From Endomychus coccineus (lineage: Eukaryota > Arthropoda > Insecta > Coleoptera > Endomychidae): 64,000 nucleotides of DNA. Where the stretch lies: contig OY294067.1 of assembly GCA_958510875.1 (NCBI GenBank), positions 281,933,242-281,997,241 of the forward strand. The letters are read 5' to 3'. Numbering within the stretch: the stretch's first letter is position 1; every line of letters starts with the position of its first letter. The notes under the pieces are model-generated. The model saw only the letters and a program-made list of their open reading frames with translations, was not told the origin of the DNA and searched no databases. The position numbers and the translations under genes were made by a program. This document shows, in pieces, positions 45,838 through 56,480 of the stretch.

Positions 45838-46762
45838 TCATTGAATGTGAACTCCGTTGAGTGTATATGAGAAGCAATCCAATACAAGTGTCATTCATTT
45901 AAAATGGGTAATATAGATTATTAAAGTTTGATTTAAATACATGTGTAAACAGCTTATATAAATTGTTGAATCATACTTTGTTATCCTAAAAAATGCTGCT
46001 AAGTAAACTAAAAATATGGCTTACTTGAATTGACGACTCACTGTAATAATAACTGTCAGTACGCCACGGATACTTCCCCTTCCTGAGAAATGCTCAAATA
46101 AAGTCACAGGTAAAAAAAATATCCTATTTCTATCTAAACATCTATAGGAGACACAATTCTATGAATATCGAATTACGACGATCCGTAGAAGGTTGGGAAC
46201 GTTGTTTATTGAAATGTTATGTACCTTATCTAATGTATAAGTACCCGTACAAAAACTTCCTCAGACAAAACTTGTTTTTCTAACTAATTGTGAAAATGAT
46301 AATGCCAAAATGACGGTTTCATAAATAGTATAATTTTTGAATAAATTATGAATTAGATGTATAAGAGTCCCCGTGACTTCATTTATTTATATCAACTAAA
46401 AAAAAAGTAATAATAAATTGAGTTCTCACCAGAGAATGAAGGTAATGTAAGCAGGTTAATTTGGTATCCTCGTTATAAAGATTTTCGTTGTGATTTCTGT
46501 TGTTTGAGTTTATTGGCAGCGGGATCCTAGTTGATATTGGCGGGATACTCGTTCACGTAAGCGGGATTCCCTGTAATCGTTGATGGGTCCCTTGTAGACA
46601 TTCAGGTCAGGGTCACCAATATATTGGATGTGAACTCCGTTGAGTATATTAAAAGCAATCCACAATATACGTTTTATTTATTTGAAGTGGATAAAATAAA
46701 TTATAAACGTTTGATTAAAATACATGTGTTGATAGCTTATATAAATTGATGAATCTTGTTTT
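45838..46762 (-). mobile_element. Possible deleted LTR retrotransposon (paired LTR-like ends)
   Basis: Two direct ~135-bp similar segments start at TGTGAACTCCGTTGAGT (about 45846 and 46623) and run on through AAGCAATCCA, GATTAAA-TACATGTG and AGCTTATATAAATTG-TGAATC. Read on the minus strand, the segment at 46623 ends in CACATCCAATA and is followed by TTGGTGACCCTGACC, which looks like a primer-binding site next to an LTR. The internal region is only ~500 bp and has no coding signal, so it would be heavily deleted. A third, weaker LTR-like copy starts near 57940. Confidence 0.45.
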
Positions 46763-47099
46763 TAATTCCATCACTATACGTAGTATATAGATAGTGAAAG
46801 GAAGGTATTATAATCGATCCAAAAAAAATGTGAAATCTTCAAAAGATGCTGTGAATGCCGCGCTTCACAGTGTTAGGGATTTCTACCCACTAAAACCACC
46901 TTCCGTTACGTCCCAGTACCCCGCGGGACCGCCGTCATGCATTACTTCGCTGGGAAATGGCTGTTATGCGCCTTTCTCTGGTCTAGCTGTTCGCCGTCTC
47001 CTTCTACGCCACGGTTTGGCTTCTTCTCTCGTTGTCTATACGCCTGAGCTTTTTCAATACGGTGGCCGCAAAATCAGGCACTGCATTCCCGGTGGTCTG
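46763..47099. other. R1-like element flank
   Basis: It begins with ATACGTAGTATATAG and AAGGAAGGTATT-type sequence that recurs at 52789-52825 beside another LINE 3' region, so it is probably noncoding element sequence. The plus frame 46794-47102 is a shadow. Confidence 0.35.
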
Positions 47100-47420
47100 T
47101 GACTCAGGCATCTCCTCAACACGATATCCCTATGCTGTTCTGCAAAATTGCAATGTCCACGTTGAGATTTCGTTGTGCCCAAGCAGATATTGAGCTGTTA
47201 CGCAATGGTTGAGATTGAGTTGGAGGATTCTCATTTCCGTTTACCTTTTTCCGCTCCCTTGACAGATGCCTGGTAAGCTGGGCAACCGAAGCTCCCTGTA
47301 GGATGGTTCTTCCTGTTCTCACACAGAACGCAGTTCGGATCCTTACTCTGACACTTCTCGCGCTTGTGGCCAGCTTCACCGCATCGGAGGCAGCATCTAG
47401 ACCTATCATCTCCTCTGAAG
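47100..47420 (-). pseudogene. R1-like LINE ORF1 (gag-like) CCHC zinc-knuckle fragment
   Basis: In one minus-strand frame (about 47405-47230) the translation shows RCCLRCGEAGHKREKCQ, then PNCVLCENRKNHPTGSFGCP. These are two or more CCHC-type zinc knuckles as at the C-terminus of ORF1 proteins of R1/I-type LINEs, which bind RNA in the retroelement particle. The rest of ORF1 is not open. It lies downstream (minus sense) of a pol C-terminus, so the two probably belong to separate copies. Confidence 0.65.
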
Positions 47421-47597
47421 GTCGGCCGGGTGGTTTTTTTTACGAGGTTGGAATGATGTTTGTTCCCGTGTGCCGGACTGGTCAGTTGACCTTACCGACT
47501 AAAAACCCGTCCTCGTTTCGTCATTGGCTTTTTCTCACCCCTACGGTACCGCCGCTAAGCATCACTGCGTGGGGGTGGCCTAAACCGTAGCTATCCA

Positions 47598-48480
47598 CTA
47601 CTGTGGCCTCTTGTCATTTCCTGATTGTGTGAGGCTCTGTGTTCTTTTCACGGTATCCCACCAGGAAGAGGAGTTGCTACTGCATTTCTCCTTTCTTGTT
47701 CTTCTTGGCGTAGGTACTTTCTTCAGAACTAACGTGGCAAAATTGCTGACGATATTCCAGTTTTCTTCCGAGACTAGCATCATCGCCACCAGTTGATCAG
47801 GGGTTATTGTTCCTTTTAATGTCTCTTCAAGATCTCGTCGCTCCGTGTTGAAGCGGGAACATTGGAATAACACATGTTCTGCATCTTCTTCCACATTACA
47901 TCCTACTGGGCAGTCCGGCATTTCCTCGTGTTTAAACGATGATGGCATCCATAACCAGTAAGCATCTGCGTCAGGTAATAGTTGATTTCTCCGTGTTTGC
48001 GATTAACCCAGTCGTCTAGCCGAGGTATTAGACGATGTGTTAATCTCCCTTTTCCTGAAGCATCCTACTTGACTTTCCACAGCATATAATCCTTGTTTCC
48101 TCAAGTTGATCCAGTCGAAACTCCGGCGTATTGAGTCATATATAATGTTCCAGAGTAACGGGCCCAGAACAGGTCCCTGTAGAACCCCTCCTGTGACGTT
48201 ATGAGTCTTTTCTCAGCATCAGTATCGTAGAAAAGTACTCTATGAGTAAAGTAGTGTCTCATGATCCTCATAATGTACTCTGCAATAAAAATACGGAGCG
48301 CTCAAGTAGAGTTGAATGCGTTTCTGACATCCAGAGTCACTGTTGCGCAATACTTTTCTCATTTGTGGGCTCCTTCATATGTTCCTCCAGTCGTTTATGG
48401 ATGATTCTCTCCAGCACTCTCCCAGCAGTATCCTACAAACAGATTGGCCTATAAGAAGAAGGGTCGTTGTATATCGCGCA
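47598..48480 (-). pseudogene. R1-like LINE reverse transcriptase and C-terminal region
   Basis: Minus-strand order: motif A as TLDVRNAFNST (about 48340-48300), motif B remnant GPVLGPLLWNIIYDS (about 48175-48130), then RRSFDWINLRKQGLYAV, and finally the open 116-codon frame 47948-47598. That frame has CPVGCNVEEDAEHVLFQC, a Cys-His box of the R1 C-terminus, followed by TPDQLVAMMLVSEENW. The YADD motif C is not visible, and frames are broken between 47950 and 48480. Dead copy. Confidence 0.7.
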
Positions 48481-49059
48481 CTTACTGGCGTAGCCCTTAG
48501 TTAACGGCCGAGGCCCTCCCCATAACACGGTGACGTCACATATTATTCTAGTCGACTCTGACTATAAGTAGATCGTGTTTGAGGTGTTTACCGTCGACAC
48601 ATCGGATATTTCTTCCTTCACCGTCCAACCTCTCTCCACTGCCATCCTCAATTAGTAGAATTATTAATTCCTCCTTCATTCTGACAAAACCTATCTGAAT
48701 ATTCTGTGTTTGTAACTAGAACAAGTATATAATCGTAGTTTATTCTTCGGAGCAGTTATAAATAAATCAAACGGTAATAGATTTTTGAATTATGGGCTAT
48801 TTGAAGTAGTAAAGGAATTACATTATTTTCAGTTCGTAAGTTAGAGCGTATTTAATGAATATAAATGGACCAACAAACAGTTGGCCTCAGCATTACAGGA
48901 GCCATACGTACAACACCCACAGCATCAAAAAAAGCAATGCTCTCCCTCCCACCTCTCGACCTTTACGTAGAGGAAGTTGCTACAGCTTCTGCACTATTGA
49001 TGAATTGAATAGGAATCTGTTACAAAGGATGAAATGAAGAACTTTCACTATATCTACCC
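48481..49059. other. No recognised gene
   Basis: GC-richer in 48480-48660, possibly more LINE sequence. No readable motif. Confidence 0.35.
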
Positions 49060-49800
49060 TATGGAGTATCAATCGATACGGGAACCAAGAATGAAAAGAA
49101 GGGAAAACTATATCTACCCTGATGACTCTACAACCAAAATGGGAGTCGGCGCATGTATTAACTAGAGCGATCTAAACCGTTCCTCCAATACTAGTAGGGA
49201 TGTATGCAACAGTACTCCAATCAATGGGCTGTCAACCATTGGGCAAAAAAAATTAAAATCAGTGGTGAAGAGATTGAAATTCTCAGGGACAGCAAAGCAA
49301 CAATACCAGCAGTATGTAGGAACAGATCTCCTCCAAACTAGTATTAAAAAGTCATAAAATCCTAAGCTGAGCAGCAACGCTAACAACACTAACTACGTAA
49401 CAAAAGGTATTGTAAGATAGGAGAGCTTACTCGCTGAAATCCGCCGAGGGAAATGCCGCGGAAGGATGAATGATCGAGTCAACATGCAACAGCTTTGATT
49501 CCATTTGAAAGAAAACTCCAACCTCTCAAGCAACTGCAATCAACCATGGGATACTATCCCAGGTTGAAGAAGTGCCAAGGAAGCGATGAGCGCATCCTGT
49601 CCGAAAACAGCCGAAAGTTACTTGAGACTGTATCGGAAAACAACTGCGTTCACTTACAGGAATCATTACGGGACACTGTACACTAAGGAAAAATAAGCCC
49701 ATTATGTGTGTAGTGGATGAACTACTATGTACAGCATGCGAAGAAGAGAACAAGACGGCTGCCCAGCAGCCCAACCCTCGCTAATATTAGATAGTCCATA
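49060..49800 (+). pseudogene. LINE RNase H domain and C-terminus fragment
   Basis: Plus-strand pieces: YPDDSTTKMGVGACI (about 49110-49160, the D-G-S-start of RNase H), IEILRDSKATIPAVCRNRS (about 49270-49330, the second catalytic Asp region), and after a shift KQLRSLTGIITGHCTLRKN with VDELLCTACEEEN (about 49640-49760). The LTGxLTGH and CxxC-x-E-E/N pattern is that of RNase H-containing LINEs (I/R1/Jockey group). Multiple frameshifts. A different family from the 52017-52640 copy. Confidence 0.6.
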
Positions 49801-50127
49801 CAGTCACTGAACAGTTAGAGGGATGTTTCCTATAGAGGGGTGATATAATGATCTGAACATGAGATAGGTACACTGACCCGAAACTCAACCTTCTAAATCA
49901 ATACAGAAGACAGAAAACTGCTTATTGGTTCCATTGGTTCTTTTTTCATCCAACAGAATAGGAAATTCTATCAATTTTTGGATCCATCGAATGAACTTGT
50001 TCGCTTTTACATATTACTTTCTATATCTATGGTTTCGGCGTTTACGTAGTGTAAATTCATAATACTTCAGAAGTTGGAGAATAAAACTCAAATTTTACAC
50101 AAAACTTTTAACATTTAATTTAAAAAT

Positions 50128-50167
50128 GCTGACAAATTGTTTCACCACACTGTGGCATTATCAAAGC
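50128..50167 (-). ncRNA. Hammerhead-like motif, left palindrome arm
   Basis: Exact mirror of the motif at 51064-51103, described there. Confidence 0.5.
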
Positions 50168-50213
50168 GAGGAGTTATCAACTAAAGCTAAATCTAAAAGT
50201 ATGTCCTTAAATA

Positions 50214-50592
50214 TCAGGGATCAGAATGTGGTGCAAATTGAGGGATGGGGGTGGATAATGGTGGGAGTGTGTTTACAAAATTGTTAACAAGCGGTGAATT
50301 ATATGTGTCGATTTGATCATTTAATATTACATTATTATTGTTTTTTGCGTGTTTCAAAATTTCTATGGATTCTAATATATTAAGTTTATGTCCTTTTTCC
50401 TGAATATGTAGAATATCAGGATTAAGGGTGAAATTGTGGTTATGTTCTAACAGGTGATTTGCGTAATTAGAGTCTTCTTTTTTGAGCCTGTAACTTCTCA
50501 AATGTTCATTGAACCTTACGCTGAAACTGCGTCCAGTTTGTCCTATGTACAAAGCACTACAGTCATCACATCTCAGTCTGTAAACTCCAGAT
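50214..50592 (-). pseudogene. Penelope-like GIY-YIG endonuclease C-terminus, left arm
   Basis: Reads from 50592 leftward: SGVYRLRCDDCSALYIGQTG, then RSFSVRFNEHLRSY, NYANHLLEHNHNF and KLNILESIEILKH, with the stop at 50214. Same residues as the right arm. This is the Cys-pair plus YIGQTGR signature of the Penelope endonuclease, with Arg in the RF-x-EH helix and conserved His in LLEHNHNF. No reverse transcriptase is attached, so it is a truncated copy. Confidence 0.8.
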
Positions 50593-50638
50593 GCTCGTAT
50601 ATTAATAACTCGAAATCTAAAAAAGATAACTTAAAGAA

Positions 50639-51017
50639 ATCTGGAGTTTACAGACTGAGATGTGATGACTGTAGTGCTTTGTACATAGGACAAACTGGAC
50701 GCAGTTTCAGCGTAAGGTTCAATGAACATTTGAGAAGTTACAGGCTCAAAAAAGAAGACTCTAATTACGCAAATCACCTGTTAGAACATAACCACAATTT
50801 CACCCTTAATCCTGATATTCTACATATTCAGGAAAAAGGACATAAACTTAATATATTAGAATCCATAGAAATTTTGAAACACGCAAAAAACAATAATAAT
50901 GTAATATTAAATGATCAAATCGACACATATAATTCACCGCTTGTTAACAATTTTGTAAACACACTCCCACCATTATCCACCCCCATCCCTCAATTTGCAC
51001 CACATTCTGATCCCTGA
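50639..51017 (+). pseudogene. Penelope-like GIY-YIG endonuclease C-terminus, right arm
   Basis: Mirror copy of the left arm. The open frame formally starts at 50454, but residues before 50639 are antisense of the other arm and the spacer, so real homology begins at SGVYRLRC. Motifs in order: C-D-D-C, YIGQTGR, RFNEHLRSYR, HLLEHNHNF, KGHKLNILE, ending at PHSDP before the stop. In PLEs this domain cleaves target DNA during insertion. The polypeptide is only about 125 residues and lacks the RT. Confidence 0.8.
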
Positions 51018-51063
51018 TATTTAAGGACATACTTTTAGATTTAGCTTTAGTTGATAACTCCTC

Positions 51064-51103
51064 GCTTTGATAATGCCACAGTGTGGTGAAACAATTTGTC
51101 AGC
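51064..51103 (+). ncRNA. Hammerhead-like motif with U3-A8 core, right palindrome arm
   Basis: Stem I is GCT (51064-51066) with AGC (51101-51103). The core is TTGATAA (51067-51073), where the standard is CTGATGA. Stem II is CCAC-AGT-GTGG (51076-51086) with a flanking G-T pair. GAAA is at 51088-51091, and its last A pairs with T51099. Stem III is CA/TG around ATT, and the cleavage base is C51100. The two core changes (C3 to U, G8 to A) would keep the 3-8 pair. Such motifs are known in PLE terminal repeats. Activity of the U-A core is uncertain. Confidence 0.5.
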
Positions 51104-51170
51104 ATTTTTAAATTAAATGTTAAAAGTTTTGTGTAAAATTTGAGTTTTATTCTCCAACTTCTGAAGTATT

Positions 51171-52016
51171 ACTTTCTGTTGTAAATACTTTTAACTAAAA
51201 AGTTACTGAATTCTGCATTAAATAGACTTGATTTGATTATATCTGGTCCCTTGGGGACCCTCCATTAATGTGCCATTATATAAAACACGTGGACGGACTA
51301 TTTGTAAATTCGGCATCACTACTTACTTTGAAATGAAATATGACCAGCAATATGAGAATTTCTTTGCCTAATTTACTTCATTTCCAACATTTATAACGCA
51401 ATATTGCTGGTTTGGTAATTTCATGTTTTACATCATTTACTTAGTGATTAGCATGTATTTCATAACTTTTTTGTATTCACATTACCACATCGCCGTATTT
51501 CAACAATGAAGAAACACAAGAACTTGTGCAAATAATATGAGAATTAATAGCTACTACAATATTGTGTACTTTCATTGCTCTAATAGCTAATGGGGACCTA
51601 TGATTTATAATCGACGATAAACTACCCTGCGGCGACATCAATGTATTGCAAGTGGCTCGGAGAAACAATAAATTGGCAGCTGACGTATCGCTGCACATGT
51701 TAACATATTCAATAATTTCATCCATATACGCGATTCCGTTGACATTATTGTTTAAAGACCCTGGAGACGACTATATTTCCAAATATTGACGACTGCAATT
51801 CAATGAATCAAGGAAAATATGCATTATTTTTCAGCTATAACAAGGCTGGTCTCCGTGAACGGCAAATTTTGAAAACTTCATGATTCTGGAAGTAACTATT
51901 CATTTAAAGTAAGGTGTAACAATGACATGGCAGTTAAATGTCATCGAATTTGTATGCGTGTATGCGTCACTAAAGAGTCATTCATAGCCAAAATTGTTGA
52001 TGGGAAATATCAAGTC
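51171..52016. other. No recognised gene
   Basis: The minus frame 51725-51477 (82 codons, starting MDEIIEYVNMCSD) has no domain I can name. Confidence 0.35.
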
Positions 52017-52640
52017 TATCAATCAAAACGGGGCGGGCAAGCCCGGATCACTTAGACCGCTTGATTGGGTCCATTGTTCGCCCCTTGATACAAGAATCAG
52101 TTCAGCAGGCCTAAGGCAGTGCCGAAGGCTAAAATTTTGCATGAACTGCTATCTCTTTTTGCTTCAAGCGGCATTTGTGTGCTGCCGAGGTGTTGTAGCC
52201 TAAGAGAAGCCAGTGCTGGACATTCTGCTAGGATGTGAGAGGCAGTTTCGTCCGCCTCTCCACATCTACTACAAGCTGGGTCTTCAGCAATGCCCATTGT
52301 GTGTAGATGTTCATTCAAATGACAGTGTCCTGTAAGGAGTCCTGTCACCAGCTTTAGGTCTCTCCTGTTCATAGAGAATAGGGTTTTAGATAGTTTAGGC
52401 GAGAACTCCCTAATGTGGAGCTTCATGCCGGGGGAACCAGACCGAGAGCTACAGTCTATCACCTTGAGATGATATTCCGATCGTGGAATCGGGGCCAGGG
52501 GCGCTGGAGGAACCCCGTTTGGCCAATTCATCGGCTACTTCGTTTCCCTTCACACTAGCTGGAGTATGTTCCTTCTGGCATATTCAACCAGAGTTTCCCT
52601 GCACTCCAAGACAAGCCTAGAATTCACTCTGTGAAGTCTA
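52017..52640 (-). pseudogene. R1/I-type LINE: end of RNase H and C-terminal Cys-His region
   Basis: Minus strand starts with PASVKGNEVADELAKRG (about 52565-52510), the G-N-E-x-A-D motif closing an RNase H domain, in a frame joined by a shift to the open 144-codon frame 52531-52097. That frame has REFSPKLSKTLF, RRDLKLVTGLLTGHCHLNEH, then CSRCGEADETASHILAECP, a CCHC-like box, and ends LGLLN. It continues in a 3' noncoding stretch to 52017, shared with 35550-35620. The upstream RT is absent. It is the better-preserved copy of the family at 34900. Confidence 0.75.
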
Positions 52641-53127
52641 AGTGAATAATAAAATGATTTTTTTATTGTCATCAACAGTTTTCACTATCATTGTTGTTCC
52701 ATACATATCAGGATACTCACATCCATCAAGAATGATACCAAGTTATCTCTGACTGACCTCACTACTGTATGGTTTTACTTCCTCCAATATACGTAGTATA
52801 TAGTGTAAGGAAAGTATTGAAATCGGCCCAATAAATTTTTCGCGGATATATCCGTTTTGAATCGATCTAGATTATTTTTGACATGAAATATTGCATCAAC
52901 AAAAAATAGATGGAAAGTGAGATAGATGATAAATGAGAGAAATATTAAAAATTGTTCTTAATAGGTATTAATTCCGTGTTCCCACGTATCTAAAACTATG
53001 TAGTTTGTAGTTGCACATAATTGTTTCCACTTGGTGCCCCAAAACCGCAAAACTACTATAAATTATATTTTATTATTAAGAAAATACTGAATTTGTAGGG
53101 AAGATTATATTACTTAGTTAATACATG
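52641..53127. other. No recognised gene
   Basis: It contains ATACGTAGTATATAG and AAGGAAAGTATT sequence shared with 46765-46805, then an AT-rich stretch. Confidence 0.35.
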
Positions 53128-53129
53128 TA

Positions 53130-54160
53130 CCGGGATATCAAAAATTATCTTGGTCAAGGGTGGTTGTGGAATCTAAAACGTGTGTCTTACTTTACGTTTG
53201 AAATAATTATGTCACTGTCACACTGACATCATCAATAACCTACAAATTTAAATTTCTACAAATTATGAAATAACGGTTTTAGTAACAAGAAAAACTAAAT
53301 TACAGTAATTGTTGGAAATGTCCCCCGTTTTGTTCGATGCACAATTTGACGCTCATCCTCATGCTGTGAAAACCTTTTTGCAGCATTTCTGGCGTTATGG
53401 TTGCACATTGCTGAACTATTCTTTGTTGAAGTTCTTGCAAATTATTTACCGGAGTTGCGAAAATCTTGTTTTTTAAGTAAGGAAATATAAAATAGTCCAT
53501 AATTGTCAAACAAGGTGATCTCGGAGGAAACTCAACTCCTGTATGCAAACTTATCAGCCGGTCATCAAAAAACTCGCGGAGAAAAGCAATATTTTCTCGT
53601 GTAGTATGTGCTGTTGCAGCGTCATGCTGGAAATAACCGTACCGAAGTTCATCATCGTTTAACTGTTGCACAAATTCAGCCAAAAAGTTGTGTCTATACC
53701 TTTCTGTGTTGACGATGAAATCGAAAAAAATTGGTCCAATTATTCTTCTGCGAGTTACTGCCATCCAAACACCGATTTTTTGAGCATGTAGTGGCGATTC
53801 AGTAAAAACATGACGGTTATCATTGCTCCACATTCGTATATTTTGAGAATTGATGTATCCCGAAAGGTGGAACCACGCTTCGTCAGAAAAAAAAGTTAAG
53901 TCCAGAAGATCGTCATTCATTAAATTATTGACAAACCAATGGCAGTAAGCAAGGCGTCTTGGGTGGTCTGCGGGCAGAAGAGCTTGATGTGCTTGCATCT
54001 TATATGGATGCATGTTCAAGTCTTTCTTTAAAGTCATGTTCCATAAGAAAGTCCAATTTCCTGAGAAAGACGTTTCAAAGGTTTTGCAGGCTCCTCTTCC
54101 ATACGTTGACGAACGTCATTGACAACTTCTTCTGTACGAACTGTAATTTTATAAGTAATG
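53130..54160 (-). mobile_element. DD41D mariner-family element, copy 2, one TIR only
   Basis: The terminus CCGGGATATCAAAAATTATC follows TA (53128-53129) and matches the TIRs at 9950 and 58753-59720. No second TIR was found after the transposase start, so the right end is lost. It encodes the best transposase copy in the window. Confidence 0.75.
53300..54150 (-). pseudogene. DD41D mariner-family transposase (copy 2)
   Basis: The open frame 54037-53300 gives 245 residues with catalytic Asp residues in FFSDEAWFHLSG, YFQHDAATAHT and TIMDYFIFPYLKNK. The last two are 41 residues apart, which places it with DD41D (rosa-like) mariners. YGYFQHD and FPPRSPC-LTIMDY are typical. The N-terminal part lies in another frame upstream (about 54150-54050): VRTEEVVNDVRQRMEEEP and LKRLSQEIGLSYGT form a helix-turn-helix, then a short deletion/frameshift precedes KKDLNMHPYKMQ. 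The catalytic triad is intact, but the protein is split, so it is inactive unless supplied by another copy. Confidence 0.8.
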
Positions 54161-55177
54161 ATCATTTATGTCATGCTCATGGTATGGAATCATATCGCAA
54201 ATAGCTAAAACTTAATGCTCTGCTTACGGGCTCATCCAAGACACAATTCAGCAAGTTGCTGTATTCATAAACTTCACATTCAGCTAATGATTATATATCA
54301 GCCTCAAATATCCTTCAAATTATCATGTTGTGCATTTACTCTGTGAAAATTTTAGTTTATGCTACTGCAGGTGCCAGTAAAAACTTGAGTGGTAAATAAA
54401 TATATTATGTAGACTATTTGAAAAAAATTTCAATGTAATATAGTCTTCCATTAGCGATTTCTAAATCATTTCCAATATATTTTCTGTTCCTACAATCATA
54501 CATACGACCCCCGCAGCAGTGTCCTAAACCTATTTAGGAAAAGCTTTTTGTTGAATTTGAAGAATCTCGAATTTCCTCAACAAAACTGCCTGACTCTTTT
54601 CACCTCAATACTGAAGGCGGTCTGTTCTACCCAATCTATTAATGGTATGTATACATATTTTCCTTTCCCTGTTCTTAAATTACAAGATTATGTTGCTGCA
54701 ATAGCTTTGCACTTCTTTTATGCCTTCCTAAATAACTGTAATGAAAACAAACTATAGGGTTGTAGGTTGGAAATAAATGACACTCTCTAAATCCTGGCAC
54801 GTAGTAGCCGCAACGATCCCAGTGGGTTTTATGTCAAGAACAACGGAATCCCGTCTGTTCCGCACTTACTGGATAACCATTCTTTATAGCTTGAGAACAG
54901 GCAAATCGTTAAATACCCGTTTGGATGCCCTTTAGTATCGAACTATTGATTCCATCGATTTAATTCTCGTATTATAATTTTAAAGGTGTCAACCAGAGGA
55001 TACTATCTGATTGCAACAAACATGCTAAATTCAATCAATTTTCACAACATTTTTCTTCATGATTTTATTTCTACTATGAAAACAATTAATAGTAGTTTTG
55101 AACATGAAAAAGATACACTTTAGCTAATTTGTTTTCTTGAGTTCTTTATTATGACTATGAATAAAATAAGACTTCTC
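54161..55177. other. No recognised gene
   Basis: AT-rich. The frame at 54548-54757 has no domain. ACTTTCTAAATCATTTCCAATATAT-type sequence near 54460 recurs near 62335, a minor dispersed repeat. Confidence 0.35.
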
Positions 55178-55220
55178 TTCTTGACGTTTCGATAATTTAT
55201 TTTTATCTTTATCAAAAATT
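55178..55220 (-). ncRNA. Degenerate hammerhead-like motif downstream of Penelope copy C
   Basis: Minus strand: TTGATAA core, stem II GATAA-loop-TTATC, then GAAACGTC followed by AAGAAG, which can pair with the T-run before the core. Stem III is reduced to a single C-G step without a loop, so a single unit could not fold alone. Same core substitutions as the motif at 51064, and same position relative to the PLE coding end (~400 bp downstream). Confidence 0.35.
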
Positions 55221-55229
55221 GTTATATTA

Positions 55230-56480
55230 ATTAGTGTTTTCATATAATTGAGAAAATAATAGATGATTGTCACTAATGAAATGTGTCTGCAGCCTAATTG
55301 TGTTTTGAAATCCTATTAAAACTGCAGAAAACATTGTAAATAATATTATATACCCAATCATCAAATTGATGTGCTTGAAATGAATTGAATTTCACTAATT
55401 AAATACCCAAGATACTTTTCTATGATTTTGCAAATTTAAATAACTGATTATTCTATAAGTTATCTATTCTATGATTTACATTCCATTTATATTAGTAACT
55501 AATCATGTTTGAGATAAATCTATGGAAATTAATTTTAAAGCTGTCACTTTCAGTAATGTAAAAATGTTGATAATACATGTCTTTTGAGGTTAGATTAAAT
55601 AGACAATAAGTTAATTCAAAATATCTGATCTTGGTTATATTTGAATCAGGTTATTATAAAATTTTGAAAGACTAGAATCAATTTTATCATTAACACAATT
55701 GTTTTTCTTAATTTGGATACTTTCTAATATCAAACGTTTATCATTACTTGTTTCCAATATTCAAAATTTATGAGTTGTCGTAGTCCAATGAATGGGTTGT
55801 GTCCTTCATATATTTACCAAGTGCAGTGGATGAATTCTTTGAATATTAAAGTCCATCCAATCTTTTATTTGTGTATTGGGAAGATTGGCCGTTGTATACT
55901 TTTCGCAATTTTTGCAAGGGTTTGAATATACAGAATGGGTTATGTTTTCAAGGTATACCGCTTTTCAGTTTAGTAAAAAGAATAGCAACATATAAATGTA
56001 GATCATAAAATTTTACTATATTACTTAATTTTTCCGAAATACCATTAATATATGATAGTGTAATGTTTTTCCCCTGATTTCTCATTACTGGTTTTCATTG
56101 TACTAGAGTAATTATAAAATGTATGAATTTTGTTCTCTAGTTATAGAATTGACCAAATCAATGGAATAACCATTGTTTACTAACGTTTCTTCTGTTTTTT
56201 TAGTTGAGGAGCTCTATCTATCAGATTTATATCAACATTATTTTTATGTTTCTTAGGTATATCAGAATTGCAATTGGTATATCTTCCTGACCAAGTTGGT
56301 TTGGTGTACCATTTGGTTTTCGTACTAAAGTTGAATCTTGTAATTTATGATGAAAAGGATTGACAGAAAATTCATCATATTTATCTATTGGAATAGCAGC
56401 GATACAATCATCAACATATCTTTTGAAGAAGGTTACATTATAATCTAATTGGAATATCACTTTTTCTTCAAGGAATTCCT
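55230..56480 (-). pseudogene. Penelope-like element fragment (copy C): RT and GIY-YIG region
   Basis: The minus frame 56460-56227 has FFKRYVDDCIAAIP, the YVDD catalytic motif of reverse transcriptase, followed by FSVNPFHHKLQDSTLV and PNQLGQEDIPI. After frame breaks, the endonuclease region (about 55920-55640) follows, colinear with copy B (7924-8220), including the Cys-pair/VY-x-G block and the SFDY-, KTIQIKK-type end. The upstream RT fingers and the 5' end are missing: sequence from 56480 is piggyBac. The 3' noncoding region to about 55230 is shared in part with copy B. Confidence 0.7.

Larger units (their letters stand above)
50061..51170. mobile_element. Palindromic inverted dimer of a Penelope-like 3' end
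   Basis: Arms 50061-50592 and 50639-51170 (532 bp each) are mirror images with no indel. Paired coordinates all sum to 101231, and the centre is a unique 46-bp spacer. Each arm holds the end of the PLE polyprotein (GIY-YIG region) and its 3' noncoding region with a hammerhead-like motif, with 3' ends facing outward. Arms encode identical 112-residue segments. TATTACTTTCT occurs at about 50012 and 51167 and could be a target-site trace. The near identity suggests recent formation or arm-to-arm conversion. Confidence 0.85.

Noticed and set aside
46794..47590. Plus-strand frames of 95-102 codons (for example 47303-47590)
   Set aside because: They are antisense shadows of the minus-strand zinc-knuckle and LINE sequences.
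50025..50055. GTTTCGGCGTTTACGTAG next to the palindrome as a second hammerhead half
   Set aside because: Only a GAAAC-like half is present on the minus strand, with no CTGATGA core in range.
50454..50638. N-terminal 60 codons of the 187-codon frame through the palindrome as a real protein extension
   Set aside because: They are antisense of the left arm plus the spacer. Homology to Penelope begins only at the right arm.
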